Shown piece after piece: positions 55,093 through 64,000 of a stretch of 64,000 nt of DNA. Location: assembly GCF_000482365.1 (NCBI RefSeq), contig NZ_KI535307.1:223868-287867 (forward strand), in the 5' to 3' direction. Within the stretch, counting starts at the first letter, position 1, and every line of letters starts with the position of its first letter. Under the pieces are notes generated by a model. That model saw nothing but the letters and a program-made list of their open reading frames with translations, made no database searches and was not told where the DNA came from. The translations under genes and the position numbers were made by a program. The stretch is from Porphyromonas uenonis DSM 23387 = JCM 13868. Lineage in GTDB: Bacteria > Bacteroidota > Bacteroidia > Bacteroidales > Porphyromonadaceae.

Positions 55093-55479
55093 TCAGAGGA
55101 GATTACGTACGATGCCCCAGACGACGATGATGGTGAAGATGATCCAGCAGGCGGTGCGCCCAGCGAAGCTTCGGTAGAGGCGCTCTGCTTGTGGACGATA
55201 GGGGCGGAGTAGCTCCAGTATCACGAGGAGGGTGAAGTAGACCAGTGCAGGGATGAGCATCACATTGAGCTGTAGCACCCGTCCTAGGTCGCCATGTAGC
55301 AGAGCGTGTATGCCTCGTAGCGAGCCACAGCCAGGGCATTGCCACCCCGTGAGCTGTAGGAAGGGGCAACGAGGTATCGGCAGGCCCTCGGGACGATATA
55401 AGTAAAGCACTACACCCCCTACTAGCAAACAGCCTAGTAGAGCGAGTAGTGCTTTGTTGTGCCGACTCGTAGCGAGCAT
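55093..55479 (-). CDS. DUF2752 membrane protein
   Basis: A 128-residue inner-membrane protein of unknown function, with three or four hydrophobic segments (ALLALLGCLLVGGVVLYLY first). The family's Cys motif is present as GWQCPGCGSLRGIHALLHGD near residues 46-65. It lies between the yitT-like and PAP2 genes, 18 and 17 bases apart, so the three are probably cotranscribed. Confidence 0.85.
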   Translation of the reverse strand: MLATSRHNKALLALLGCLLVGGVVLYLYRPEGLPIPRCPFLQLTGWQCPGCGSLRGIHALLHGDLGRVLQLNVMLIPALVYFTLLVILELLRPYRPQAERLYRSFAGRTACWIIFTIIVVWGIVRNLL

Positions 55480-55497
55480 GTCGCCTTGACTTTGACC

Positions 55498-56475
55498 TTA
55501 CTTCAGATTGTCAAAGCCTCGTCCGTAGACCCCGTGCACGGTGCCCTCCGATACGAAGGCATTGGGGTCGATCTCCTTGATGATACGATTGATGCTCTGT
55601 AGCTGCGCCTTGCGAGTGACCACCATGAGGATGCGCATCTCCTCCTGCGAGTACCCCCCTTCGGCATGGATGAGCGTGCAGCCTCGGTGCAGGCGCTGCG
55701 TGATTGCTTCGTTGATCTCCTTATACTTCTTGCTAAAGATAAAGAGCTGTGTCGAGTGCTTGTTGCTATTGGTCCAGTAGTCGAGCGTCATCGAGCAGAA
55801 GACCACCTCCACAATCGAGAAGGTGAGTAGCTCAGCGCCGAGTTGCGGATCTTTGCCCGAGATGTAGACATTGACAAAGTAAGAGGCCGTCACGATCGTC
55901 GCATCTATCAAGATCATAGCACGCCCCAGCGAGAGCGTCGTGTACTTGTTAAAGATAGAGACAATGACATCCGTACCACCTGTACTGCCATTCACATGAA
56001 AGACTAAAAAGAGACCACTACCGCACAGGATACCGCCAATGATGACCGCCATAAAGCGCTCTCCCTGTAGCAGGGGACCCACATTGGGGATGTTGTCCGT
56101 AAGCCAGTGACTCAGGTTGTGGTACACCTCAGTATTCGGATCTCCAAAGAGAGCCTGACCAATAGGGATAGCGATACCCATGAGGATGACCCCAATGAGC
56201 GTCTTGACGGAGTAGCGCCACCCCAGGAAGATGATCGAGACGATCAGCAGTCCGACGTTGATGATGTTGTAAGGGATAAAGGCGGGGATGCTTGTAGCTA
56301 TCTGTATGATGGTTGTGACACCTGCGAGCCCGCCTGTGGCGATCTCCTGCGAGAGGATAAAGCCCGCCCAGCCGATCACATAGAGGCAGACCCCTAGGAC
56401 GATAAAAAAGAAGTCGTGAACGAAGTACCACACTTTCGCTCGATTACTATTGGAAGCTCCTAAAGCTTGAGACAT
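55498..56475 (-). CDS. YitT-family membrane protein (DUF2179)
   Basis: A 325-residue protein with six predicted membrane segments (GLAGVTTIIQIATSIP, VNVGLL.., GGILCGSGLFLVFHVNGSTG) followed by the C-terminal DUF2179 domain (GCTLIHAEGGYSQEEMRILM and VTRKAQLQSINRIIKEIDPN). The role of the family is unsettled. It lies 84 bases downstream of leuS on the same strand, with no visible own promoter. Confidence 0.88.
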   Translation of the reverse strand: MSQALGASNSNRAKVWYFVHDFFFIVLGVCLYVIGWAGFILSQEIATGGLAGVTTIIQIATSIPAFIPYNIINVGLLIVSIIFLGWRYSVKTLIGVILMGIAIPIGQALFGDPNTEVYHNLSHWLTDNIPNVGPLLQGERFMAVIIGGILCGSGLFLVFHVNGSTGGTDVIVSIFNKYTTLSLGRAMILIDATIVTASYFVNVYISGKDPQLGAELLTFSIVEVVFCSMTLDYWTNSNKHSTQLFIFSKKYKEINEAITQRLHRGCTLIHAEGGYSQEEMRILMVVTRKAQLQSINRIIKEIDPNAFVSEGTVHGVYGRGFDNLK

Positions 56476-56559
56476 ACTATATGATTTGTTTTCTAGAGAT
56501 AGATGGAATAGTCTTCCCTTGGCCCAGCGCCAGTACGGCAGGGGCCGAAGACTTTGTCA

Positions 56560-59376
56560 TTACAATACTATGTTGACTATGCGCCCTGGCACGACAATTA
56601 CCTTCTTGAGTGGCTTGCCGTCGATCCACTTGACCGCGTCGGGATGCGCTAGCACCTGCTCCTCGATCTGCTCCTTGGAGAGACCAGCGGGGAGCTCGAG
56701 GTTAAAGCGCACCTTACCATTGAAGCTCACGGGATAGCGCACCGAATCCTCAGCGATGAGCGACTCGTCACACTGGGGCCATGCGGCCGTAACGATGCTC
56801 TCGGCCGAGAGCGTGTCGCTACTGCATGCGGAGCGCATCTCCTGCCACAGCATCTCTGCGATATGTGGCGCAAAGGGCGAAAGCAGAACCGCCAAGGGTC
56901 GAAGCACCTCCAGCGAAGTGGTCTCGGCCTTCTGTAGCTCGCCCACGGCAATCATAAAGGCCGAGATGGAGGTGTTGAAGGAGAGACGCTCGATGTCTTG
57001 AGTGATCTTCTGAATCAGCTTATGGATCGTGCGTAGCTGCTCACGACTAGCCTCAGCATCGGCCGAGACGGTGAGCTGCCCCTCACTGTTGTGGTAGAGT
57101 GACCAGACACGCTTGAGGAAGCGATAGACGCCGTCGATGCCATTCGTGTCCCACGGCTTGCTCTGCTCCAGGGGACCGAGAAACATCTCGTACATCCTCA
57201 GCGTATCAGCGCCATACTGCTCGATGATCTCGTCGGGGTTGACCACGTTAAACATGGACTTGCTCATCTTCTCCACCCCATAGCCGCAGAGATAGCTACC
57301 ATCCGCCTCGGTAATAAAGGTCGCATCGTGCAGGTCGTCACGCCACTGGCGGAATGCCTCCTGATCGAGGACATCGTTGTGGACCAAGTGTATGTCCACG
57401 TGCATCTGCGTCACGTCGTACTGCTCACGCTGCGAGTAGGTGACAAACTGGTTCGTCCCCTTGATGCGGTAGACGTAGTTGGAGCGCCCCTGGATCATCC
57501 CTTGGTTGACCAGTCGCTTGAATGGCTCATCCTCGCACACGACCCCGAGGTCGTAGAGGAACTTATTCCAGAAGCGACTATAGATCAGGTGCCCCGTAGC
57601 ATGCTCCGTACCGCCGATGTAGAGATCCACCTGTCGCCAGTAGTTATTGGCCTCGGGGGAGACCAAAGCATCATGATTATGCGGATCCATATAGCGTAGG
57701 TAGTATGCGCTACTCCCCGCAAAGCCTGGCATCGTGCAGAGTTCGTAGGGATAGCCCTCCTCGGTGCACCAGTGCTTGGCACGTCCTAGCGGAGGCTCGC
57801 CACTCTCCGTGGGGAGATATTTGTCCACCTCAGGCAGAGTCAGCGGGAGCTTGTCAAGCGGTAGCGTGTGCGGCACGCCCTCCTTATAATATATAGGTAT
57901 CGGCTCGCCCCAGTAGCGCTGGCGGCTGAAGATAGCGTCGCGCAGGCGGTAGTTGATCCGCTTCTGACCGAGCCCCTGCTCGTCCAGGTAGTGACACATC
58001 CAGTCAATTGCCTCAGAGACTGACTTGCCATTGAGGAGCGGCGAATTGATCAGCTCGCCCTCTTTGCTGTCGAGGCTTTCGCTCCAAGTAGAGGGATCGG
58101 ACGCTTCGCCACCCTTTGGCAAAACAACCTGACGTATCGGCAGGTCAAAGTGCCGTGCGAAAGCAAAGTCTCTCGAGTCGTGCGCTGGAACCGCCATGAT
58201 AGCGCCCGTGCCATAGCCCGCCAGCACATAGTCGCTGATCCAGATCGGGATCAACGCCTCCGTCAGCGGGTGCTGTGCATAAGAGCCCGTGAAGACACCC
58301 GTCACCGAGTGATCCGCCTGACGCTCACGCTCTGTGCGGCGCTTCGTGCGATCTAGGTAGGTCTCAACAGCGTCACGCTGCTCCTCCGTAGTCAGGTCAG
58401 CCACCAGACTACTCTCGGGAGCTAGCACCATAAAGGTCACTCCGTAGAGCGTATCGGGACGAGTGGTAAAGACCTCGATAGGCAGCTCGCCATGAGCCGT
58501 GCTAGCCTTGAAGGTAACCGATGCTCCGATCGACCTACCGATCCAGTTACGCTGCATCTCCTTGAGAGCATCGCTCCAGGCGAGCTGGTCGAGACCCGCT
58601 AGCAGACGCTCCGCATAAGCAGAGACGCGGAGGCTCCACTGCTTCATCTTGCGCTGCACCACGGGGTAGCCACCACGCTCGCTCACGCCATCGCTCACCT
58701 CATCATTGGCGAGGACGGTACCCAGCTCAGGGCACCAGTTGACCACACTCTCGCCGAGGAAGGCCAGGCGGTAGTGCATCAGCCACTCTGACTGCTGCGC
58801 CTCGCTCGCAGCTCGCCACGCCTCAGCCGTCAGCTCCAGTGGCGTACTGGCGTAGGCTGTACAGCCCTCCGTGCCGTGAACCTCTAGATACTGAATCAAT
58901 TTGTCGATAGGCTCGGCACGCTCCGTGGCGGTGTCGTAGTAATGGTGGAAAAGCTGTATGAATGCCCACTGCGTCCACTTGTAATACTCCGGATCGCAGG
59001 TCACCACCTGGCGACTCCAGTCGAAACCAAAGCCAATGTTGTCTAGCTGCTCACGATAGCGCGCTATGTTGACCCGCGTCGTCTCCTCCGGGTGACGATT
59101 CGTCTGGATAGCGTACTGCTCGGCCGGCAGACCGAAGGCGTCGTACCCCATCGGGTGCAGGACGTTGTACCCTTGTAGTCGCTTATAGCGAGCGTAAATA
59201 TCTGAGGCAATGTATCCTAGCGGGTGCCCCACATGTAGTCCCGCCCCTGAGGGATAGGGAAACATGTCGAGTACGTAGTACGAAGGCTTATCACGGTCTA
59301 TCTCTACGCGATAAATATCTGCGTCATGCCAGATGCGCTGAGCCGTTTGCTCTATGTCGTGGTGATTGTAATCCAT
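56560..59376 (-). CDS. leuS: Leucyl-tRNA synthetase
   Basis: LeuS charges tRNA(Leu). The start at 59376 gives [16 protein letters not shown]. An ATG at 59400 is upstream of the expected transcription start, because the -7 box is at 59398-59405. The protein has 938 residues. The HIGH-like motif is in [16 protein letters not shown] near residue 43 and KMSKS in [17 protein letters not shown] near residue 710. The editing domain lies between ([17 protein letters not shown]). Length and order are normal for the bacterial type. Confidence 0.96.
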   Translation of the reverse strand: MDYNHHDIEQTAQRIWHDADIYRVEIDRDKPSYYVLDMFPYPSGAGLHVGHPLGYIASDIYARYKRLQGYNVLHPMGYDAFGLPAEQYAIQTNRHPEETTRVNIARYREQLDNIGFGFDWSRQVVTCDPEYYKWTQWAFIQLFHHYYDTATERAEPIDKLIQYLEVHGTEGCTAYASTPLELTAEAWRAASEAQQSEWLMHYRLAFLGESVVNWCPELGTVLANDEVSDGVSERGGYPVVQRKMKQWSLRVSAYAERLLAGLDQLAWSDALKEMQRNWIGRSIGASVTFKASTAHGELPIEVFTTRPDTLYGVTFMVLAPESSLVADLTTEEQRDAVETYLDRTKRRTERERQADHSVTGVFTGSYAQHPLTEALIPIWISDYVLAGYGTGAIMAVPAHDSRDFAFARHFDLPIRQVVLPKGGEASDPSTWSESLDSKEGELINSPLLNGKSVSEAIDWMCHYLDEQGLGQKRINYRLRDAIFSRQRYWGEPIPIYYKEGVPHTLPLDKLPLTLPEVDKYLPTESGEPPLGRAKHWCTEEGYPYELCTMPGFAGSSAYYLRYMDPHNHDALVSPEANNYWRQVDLYIGGTEHATGHLIYSRFWNKFLYDLGVVCEDEPFKRLVNQGMIQGRSNYVYRIKGTNQFVTYSQREQYDVTQMHVDIHLVHNDVLDQEAFRQWRDDLHDATFITEADGSYLCGYGVEKMSKSMFNVVNPDEIIEQYGADTLRMYEMFLGPLEQSKPWDTNGIDGVYRFLKRVWSLYHNSEGQLTVSADAEASREQLRTIHKLIQKITQDIERLSFNTSISAFMIAVGELQKAETTSLEVLRPLAVLLSPFAPHIAEMLWQEMRSACSSDTLSAESIVTAAWPQCDESLIAEDSVRYPVSFNGKVRFNLELPAGLSKEQIEEQVLAHPDAVKWIDGKPLKKVIVVPGRIVNIVL

Positions 59377-59397
59377 ACAGTTCTCTCTATTATAGCG

Positions 59398-59405
59398 CAA
59401 AGGTA
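59398..59405 (-). promoter_or_regulatory. Candidate -7 box of leuS
   Basis: TACCTTTG on the minus strand fits TAnnTTTG 22 bases before the ATG at 59376. The leader would be about 15 bases. The -33 region is in the TTAGAG repeat and lacks a TTG. Confidence 0.5.
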
Positions 59406-59407
59406 CG

Positions 59408-59558
59408 AAATTAGAAATTAGAGGTTAGAGGTTAGAGATGAGAGGTTAGAGGTTAGAAGTCCGATCATTCAGATAGTTCCGATTGCTCCGATAGTTCTCA
59501 TAGTTCCGATTGCTCCGATAGCCCTAGCCAACAGCCAACGGCCAACAGCTAACAGCCA
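59408..59558. repeat. Mosaic of short tandem repeats before leuS
   Basis: TTAGAGG-type units run from 59408 to 59460. ATAGTTCCGATTGCTCCG occurs at 59473-59490 and 59500-59517 with a 27-bp period. From 59525 to 59558 about five copies of CAGCCAA-like units follow. On the reverse strand the middle words resemble those at 34541-34577 and 1450-1477. No gene is seen. Confidence 0.65.
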
Positions 59559-59568
59559 TAAAGAAACA

Positions 59569-59600
59569 GTGAGGGAGACCCATCCGTGAGTCTCCCTCGC
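59569..59600 (-). terminator. Terminator of korAB
   Basis: GTGAGGGAGAC (59569-59579) and GTCTCCCTCGC (59590-59600) form a 10-11 bp stem. The minus strand continues TGTTTCTTT, and the plus strand has ATTTTTG, so the hairpin could act on both strands. It lies 48 bases after the korB stop. Confidence 0.7.
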
Positions 59601-59647
59601 TATTTTTGTCACCTTACGCAGGTGATGAGTAGACTAAGAGGTGCGCC

Positions 59648-60691
59648 TTACTTGATCTCCCACGTGTCCTCCGTCATGAGGAGCTCGCGGAGTGTGCGGA
59701 CCTTGTTCTTTGCTTTTTGCTGATCGATCTGATCATGGACAGCCCAGTCGTAAGTCGGTCCCTCGACATCACGTATGACGCCCATAGCGACGGGGAGGCC
59801 GTCGGCTGCGTTCATAGCGGCGAGCATCATATGTAGGAAGGGATTCGGCTCGTGCGCATCGTGCGTCAGCACATCGTCGAGCGTATAGCCATCCTCACCG
59901 ATTGTCACGGCACGTAGCTTGAAGCCATCGAGCACGAGACCGCGCTGCTTGTCCTCACCAAAGAGCATCTTCTCACCGTGCTGCAGGACGATCGTCTTGT
60001 CGGCACGAACGGCACGGTCGCTGATAGCAGCGTGAGCACCGTTGTTGAAGATCATACAGTTCACCAGCACCTCTGTGACAGCAAAGCCCTTGTGCTTAGC
60101 ACCCGCTAGCAAGCAAGCGGTGAGCGTAGGCTGATCCACATCAAGTGAGCGAGCGAAGAAGTTGCCACGAGCACCCATCACCAGCTCAGCTGGCTCGAAT
60201 GGATCCTCGACAGTTCCGTAAGGTGAGCTCTTGGTGACCAGACCACGAGGCGACGTAGGTGAGTACTGTCCCTTGGTCAGTCCGTAGATGCGATTGTTAA
60301 AGAGCACCTCGTTGATATCGACATTACGTCGTACAGCATGGATAAAGTGGTTACCACCGATAGCGAGGCTATCGCCATCGCCAGACATCAGCCATACGGT
60401 GAGGTCGGGACGAGCCACCTTGACACCTGTAGCTACGGCAGCACCACGACCATGGACGGTGTGGAAGCCGAAAGTACTCATATAATAAGGTAGTCGCGAG
60501 GAGCAACCGATACCAGAGACGACGACCGTCTCATCGGGAGCTATGTCTAGCTCAGCCATCGCTTTGTGGACAGCCGCTAGGACACCGTGGTCGCCACAAC
60601 CTGGGCACCACTTGACGGGTGATGCGTTTTTGAAATCCTTGGGGGCAAAGCGTAGTGTGCCCTTCTCTAGATTACTATTTGTTTCAATCAT
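59648..60691 (-). CDS. korB: 2-oxoacid:ferredoxin oxidoreductase, beta subunit
   Basis: With KorA this enzyme oxidises 2-oxoglutarate, or a similar 2-oxoacid, to the acyl-CoA and reduced ferredoxin, a key step in anaerobic carbon metabolism. It has 347 residues. The iron-sulphur and substrate motif WCPGCGDHGVL is near residue 28, and the thiamine-diphosphate motif is GDGDSLAIGGNHFIHAVRRN near residue 104, with NNRIYGLTKGQYSPT after it. It starts 14 bases after korA. The oxoglutarate preference is by family likeness only. Confidence 0.92.
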   Translation of the reverse strand: MIETNSNLEKGTLRFAPKDFKNASPVKWCPGCGDHGVLAAVHKAMAELDIAPDETVVVSGIGCSSRLPYYMSTFGFHTVHGRGAAVATGVKVARPDLTVWLMSGDGDSLAIGGNHFIHAVRRNVDINEVLFNNRIYGLTKGQYSPTSPRGLVTKSSPYGTVEDPFEPAELVMGARGNFFARSLDVDQPTLTACLLAGAKHKGFAVTEVLVNCMIFNNGAHAAISDRAVRADKTIVLQHGEKMLFGEDKQRGLVLDGFKLRAVTIGEDGYTLDDVLTHDAHEPNPFLHMMLAAMNAADGLPVAMGVIRDVEGPTYDWAVHDQIDQQKAKNKVRTLRELLMTEDTWEIK

Positions 60692-60705
60692 AGCAGTTGT
60701 GGTTT

Positions 60706-62571
60706 TTACAGTTGCTCAGCGATTATCTCTTCGAAGGCAGTGACGAGGTTCTCCACCTTGAGCGGTTGTCCCTGCACTTGATTGTACTGATAGATATTGG
60801 CATCAGATACCTTATTGCGTAGGAGCATAGCCATCTGACCGAGGTTCTGCTCAGCAACGACGACACGTGGGTAGCGACGCAGGATCTCCTCCGTGTTCTT
60901 AGGCATAGGATTGATAAAGGTAAACTGCGTGTGCGCTACCTTATGCCCCTTCTTCTGCAGGGCATGGCAAGCATCGCTCAGGTGGCCGTAGGTACTACCC
61001 CACCCGACGATAAGCAGCTCAGCATCCTCGACATCACCCTCTACGGTGAGCGGTGGGATCACCTCTGCGATGTGCTGTATCTTGTTGTGACGCTGTAGGA
61101 CCATCAGCTCATGGTTAGGACCATCCGTGCTGATAGCGCCAGTCTTATTATCCTTCTCTAGACCACCTGTACGGTATGGCAGAGCGCCAGGACCAGGTAC
61201 AGACCAGTAGCGTACGAGCGTCTCGGGATCACGCATATAAGGCATCCAAGGCTCCTCGCCCTTGTACTGATCTACGTAATGAGGCTTGATAGCGGGATAC
61301 TGCTCGTAGTCAGGTATACGCCAAGCAACCGAACCATTGCCCAGATAAGCGTCTGAGAGCAGAACAACTGGAGTCATATGCTCTACAGCTATCTTGGCCG
61401 CATAGTAAGCGGCGTCAAAGCACTTAGAGGGAGAGGTAGGAGCGATTACGACCATCGGAGACTCACCATTACGCCCGTACATAGCCTGTAGGAGGTCGGT
61501 CTGCTCTGACTTCGTAGGCATACCTGTCGAGGGGCCACCACGCTGTACATCTACGAGTACGAGAGGTAGCTCAGCGATGACGGCTAGATTGAGTGCCTCA
61601 CTCTTGAGAGCCACACCAGGACCCGACGTCGAGGTAACACCTAGACGACCAGCATAGGAGGCTCCTATGGCAGTACAGATACCAGCTATCTCGTCCTCAG
61701 CCTGTACGGTAATGACATCGAGAGACTTGTACTTAGCAAGGAAGTGAAGGATGTCTGTGGCTGGAGTAATAGGATAAGATCCGAGGAAGAGCTTGAGTCC
61801 AGCACGCTCAGCGCCAGCTATGAGTCCGAAAGCGGTAGCCTTATTGCCCGTCACGTCAAGATAAACGCCAGCCTCCTGTGGAGCGCCCTCGATGACAAAG
61901 GGAGTGCCTACAGATGCGTGGGTATTAGCCGCATAGGAGTAGCCTCCGTGGAGAGCTGCTATGTTGGCCTGACGAATGATCTCCTTCTTAGCAAACTTCT
62001 TGCTGATGAAGTGCTCAGCCTGCTCTAGGGGACGGTCAAAGAGCCACGAGACGACACCCAGGGCAAACATGTTCTTGCACCTTAGTCTGCCTCTAGCGTC
62101 CATATCCACATCCTTAAGTACCTCCTGAACCATCGTGCTGATGGGACATGCGAGGACTCTGTCAGGGTTGAGTCCCAGCTCCTTGATGGGATCGTCTGTC
62201 TCGTAGAGAGCCTTCTTGAGATCCTTCTCTCCACAAGAGTCGCTATCGATGATGATGATCGAGTCGTGACGTAGATTCTTCACATTGACCTTGAGTGCTG
62301 CAGCATTCATCGCCACCAGCACGTCGGCATAGTCTCCAGGCGTGTGGACTTGGTCATGGCCGATGCGCACCTGAAAGCCCGACACACCTCCCAGTGTGCC
62401 TTGAGGAGCACGGATCTCTGCAGGATAGTCAGGAAACGTCGAGACCGAGTTACCATACATCGCTGACATGTCAGAGAAGATTGAACCCGTGAGCTGCATA
62501 CCGTCACCTGAGTCGCCTGAGAAGCGTACCACTACCTCTTCGATAATTCTTTTGTTCGGTTTGTCTGTCAT
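60706..62571 (-). CDS. korA: 2-oxoacid:ferredoxin oxidoreductase, alpha subunit (gamma-alpha fusion)
   Basis: A 621-residue subunit that joins the gamma domain (residues 1-190: VVRFSGDSGDGMQLTGSIF) to the alpha domain (from about 225: SYPITPATDILHFLA, then EDEIAGICTAIGASYAGRLG). The TSTSGPGVALKSEALNLAV and RGGPSTGMPTKSEQTDL blocks are typical of the 2-oxoglutarate type. It forms an operon with korB. A -7 box lies about 220 bases upstream, at 62791-62798. Confidence 0.92.
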   Translation of the reverse strand: MTDKPNKRIIEEVVVRFSGDSGDGMQLTGSIFSDMSAMYGNSVSTFPDYPAEIRAPQGTLGGVSGFQVRIGHDQVHTPGDYADVLVAMNAAALKVNVKNLRHDSIIIIDSDSCGEKDLKKALYETDDPIKELGLNPDRVLACPISTMVQEVLKDVDMDARGRLRCKNMFALGVVSWLFDRPLEQAEHFISKKFAKKEIIRQANIAALHGGYSYAANTHASVGTPFVIEGAPQEAGVYLDVTGNKATAFGLIAGAERAGLKLFLGSYPITPATDILHFLAKYKSLDVITVQAEDEIAGICTAIGASYAGRLGVTSTSGPGVALKSEALNLAVIAELPLVLVDVQRGGPSTGMPTKSEQTDLLQAMYGRNGESPMVVIAPTSPSKCFDAAYYAAKIAVEHMTPVVLLSDAYLGNGSVAWRIPDYEQYPAIKPHYVDQYKGEEPWMPYMRDPETLVRYWSVPGPGALPYRTGGLEKDNKTGAISTDGPNHELMVLQRHNKIQHIAEVIPPLTVEGDVEDAELLIVGWGSTYGHLSDACHALQKKGHKVAHTQFTFINPMPKNTEEILRRYPRVVVAEQNLGQMAMLLRNKVSDANIYQYNQVQGQPLKVENLVTAFEEIIAEQL

Positions 62572-62790
62572 AATTAGGATGAATAAAAGGCGTAGGGCTC
62601 AACTCCTTGAGAGGGTGATTGAGCGAAACCTTCCTAGCAATAGACCCCTACATACGTTCTGTTTGCTATGCGCTCAGCACCATCTTCTACAGCAGGAGAG
62701 ACTTGTAAGCAAGTGCTAGAAATAGGGGACACCAGCGACCTCTCACCACTCCACCACTATGATCTGATAGACGGAGCCACATAAACAGCA

Positions 62791-62798
62791 CAAAGGTA
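62791..62798 (-). promoter_or_regulatory. Candidate -7 box of korAB
   Basis: TACCTTTG on the minus strand fits TAnnTTTG, but it is about 220 bases before korA and lacks a -33 TTG. Either the leader is long or another start exists nearer the gene. Confidence 0.4.
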
Positions 62799-62840
62799 CG
62801 ACTTATTTCCCTCATACTAGCCATTTTTGGGTATGAAAAT

Positions 62841-63108
62841 CAGGGGCTGACGCATGATGAAAACGAGCTCGTCTGATTTCCTACCTAGAAATTGCCCAAA
62901 TTCCTCCGTAGATATTTCTGATTTGCTACCTAGGAAATGACCAAATTCTTCGGACTTATGATTTGATTCTTCCGAAGTTTCATTTGATTCCTCCGAAGAA
63001 TTTTTTCTTTCCTACGTAGGAATTGGGCCAATTCCTAGGTAGCTATTTGGGAAATTCCTAGGTAGGAATTGAAATGAACTCATTTTTATTTATAATGCGT
63101 CAGCCCTG
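62841..63108 (-). mobile_element. MITE-like element, copy 4
   Basis: A 268-bp element with inverted ends: CAGGGGCTGACGCATGATGA on the left, and the complement of CAGGGCTGACGCATTATAAA on the right. Inside are CCTACCTAGG-type motifs and two 21-bp units read on the minus strand. No target duplication was seen. It lies 20 bases past the terminator of the glycogen synthase-like gene, in the same orientation. Confidence 0.8.
62930..62983 (-). CDS. Small heptapeptide-repeat frame in element copy 4 (hypothetical)
   Basis: The frame reads MKLRKNQIISPKNLVIS and TAG on the minus strand: 17 codons, with GGAGG 6 bases before the ATG. It is nearly identical to the frame in copy 3, about 12 kb away. Confidence 0.35.
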   Translation of the reverse strand: MKLRKNQIISPKNLVIS

Positions 63109-63127
63109 CGAAACCTCCTAATACAGC

Positions 63128-63166
63128 GAAGCCCCTAGAGATCGTGTATCGATCGCCAGGGGCTTC
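63128..63166 (-). terminator. Terminator of the glycogen synthase-like gene
   Basis: GAAGCCCCT (63128-63136) pairs with AGGGGCTTC (63158-63166), extended inward by GATCG/CGATC. The minus strand continues GCTGTATT. It lies 26 bases after the stop codon. Confidence 0.7.
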
Positions 63167-63191
63167 GTTTATATATCAGAAAGGGAAGCTC

Positions 63192-64000
63192 TTACTCCGT
63201 AAAGCTGCGGTAAAAGTCTACATAAGCCTCAGCGTGGTCTACCGCTGGGCCGGGGTACTCCAGCACTTTTTGGTCGGGCTCCGAGCGAAGGTACTCAATG
63301 AGCTCGGGAGAGACAGACTCCTGACCCAGGATCACACCATCTGAGTAGTGGATCGCCATACGACGTAGCGCATCTGGCGTCACCTCTCCTTGCAGCGGGT
63401 CCAGCATGTCGCCTGTAATCTTGTCAAACTCAAGCTTCTTGATCAGGTCTTCGCCGATCTCGCCCTCCTCCTCGTTGCCATCGACCGAGAAGATCACCTT
63501 AGCGCGCTCGAAGTAGGGATCGTCCTTGTAAGCCGTCTTCAGGTAAACGGGCGCCAAAGCGGAGAACCACCCCAGACAATGAATCACATCGGGGATCCAG
63601 TGCAAGCTTTTGATCGCCTCCAGGACGCCTCGGATGAAGAAGATACTGCGATCCGCATTGTCACTTGGCGCTCCCTCGGAGGGAGGACCGAAGAGGCTCT
63701 TGCGTCCGAAGAGATCAGCATTATCGATGAAGTAGACCTGTATACGTGTAGAGGGGATCGAGGCGACCTTGATGACGAGCGGGTGGTCGTAGTCGTCGAC
63801 GATGACGTTGATACCCGACAGACGGATCACCTCGTGAAGCTGGTTGCGACGCTCATTGACCAGGCCGTAGCGTGGCATGAAGATACGTACGTCATTTCCT
63901 GCATTCTGTATATGCTCTGGGAGGTAACGAGCGACATGTGCGAGGTCACTCTCAGGGAGGTAGGGATATATCTCCTGAGAGATGTAGAGTACTTTCTTGT
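63192..64000 (-). CDS. Glycogen/starch synthase-like protein, partial
   Basis: The frame is open to the right window edge, so the start is missing; at least 269 residues are seen. The first visible residues, KKVLYISQEIYPYLPES, and MPRYGLVNERRNQLHEVIRL match the N-terminal catalytic domain of GT5 glycogen synthases. IPDVIHCLGWFSALAPVYLK is the conserved acceptor-side region. The protein ends after this domain, without the C-terminal GT-B half, as in the short glycogen synthase-like proteins of Bacteroidota. It may therefore not be a full synthase; the enzymatic role is uncertain. The internal ATG at 63878 is not the start. Confidence 0.8.
   Translation of the reverse strand, partial: KKVLYISQEIYPYLPESDLAHVARYLPEHIQNAGNDVRIFMPRYGLVNERRNQLHEVIRLSGINVIVDDYDHPLVIKVASIPSTRIQVYFIDNADLFGRKSLFGPPSEGAPSDNADRSIFFIRGVLEAIKSLHWIPDVIHCLGWFSALAPVYLKTAYKDDPYFERAKVIFSVDGNEEEGEIGEDLIKKLEFDKITGDMLDPLQGEVTPDALRRMAIHYSDGVILGQESVSPELIEYLRSEPDQKVLEYPGPAVDHAEAYVDFYRSFTE

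Larger units (their letters stand above)
62572..63191. other. 620-bp gene-free region before korA
   Basis: It holds a possible korA -7 box, the fourth MITE-like element (62841-63108) and the terminator of the glycogen synthase-like gene (63128-63166). The 200 bases between korA and the -7 box show no gene. Confidence 0.7.

Noticed and set aside
59377-59400. Upstream leuS start at 59400
   Set aside because: It would overlap the TACCTTTG -7 box at 59398-59405 and adds eight residues not typical of the family.
63192-63878. Start of the last gene at the ATG at 63878
   Set aside because: The frame continues open to the window edge with conserved glycogen-synthase sequence (KKVLYISQEIYPYLPES), so the ATG is internal.

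Overview
The window looks like chromosomal DNA of a mid-GC member of the Bacteroidota, most probably a Porphyromonas of the P. asaccharolytica/P. uenonis kind. This is an inference. It rests on Bacteroidota-type promoters (TTTG or TTG, 19-20 bases, then TAnnTTTG) before many genes, a dipeptidyl-peptidase 5 very like that of P. gingivalis, tryptophanase (indole production), 2-oxoacid:ferredoxin oxidoreductase, rubrerythrin and the str-S10-spc-alpha gene order of the phylum. No tRNA, rRNA or CRISPR was found.

Layout. 1-1850: an IS30-type insertion sequence, then gene-free DNA full of palindromes. 1851-5300: rnc, fabF and acpP, with divergent purN. 5306-7360: a DUF2130 nuclease-like protein and divergent rubrerythrin. 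7462-12894: on the minus strand, recA followed by a four-gene set (phage-type VFGSN protein, FemAB/GNAT-like transferase, polysaccharide deacetylase-like protein, glycosyltransferase) that probably modifies a surface glycan. 13177-14514: an unknown zinc-ribbon membrane protein with an in-frame minisatellite. 15021-34485: one very long minus-strand ribosomal superoperon, from a clear promoter before rpsL to a terminator after rplQ. 34745-37942: enolase and divergent tryptophanase. 38369-42536: recR, ligA and a MATE transporter. 42589-50696: HU, then purH, mreB, mreC, mreD, mrdA and rodA (cell shape and wall elongation). 51154-56475: HAD phosphatase, DPP5, PAP2 phosphatase, DUF2752 and YitT proteins. 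56560-62571: leuS, korB and korA. 63128-64000: a glycogen synthase-like gene cut by the window edge.

Two patterns stand out. First, the ribosomal superoperon is tightly packed except for three gene-free gaps of 371, 483 and 416 bases. They lie directly before rpsG (S7), rpsH (S8) and rpsD (S4), the three proteins that autoregulate the str, spc and alpha operons in E. coli. The gaps are rich in hairpins and look like autoregulatory leaders. Second, four copies of a 260-310 bp MITE-like element (14723, 38023, 50753, 62841) and two shorter relatives (1301, 34680) carry a 21-bp tandem repeat. It reads as an in-frame heptapeptide, MKLRRNQ, behind a perfect GGAGG-N6-ATG start and ends at a conserved TAG. 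In the five cases that can be judged, the element lies just past the terminator of a gene or operon, in the same orientation. Other unexplained DNA includes a 42-bp perfect inverted repeat interleaved with a second pairing (36251-36395), nested palindromes (1477-1777) and mosaics of short tandem repeats (34498, 59408).
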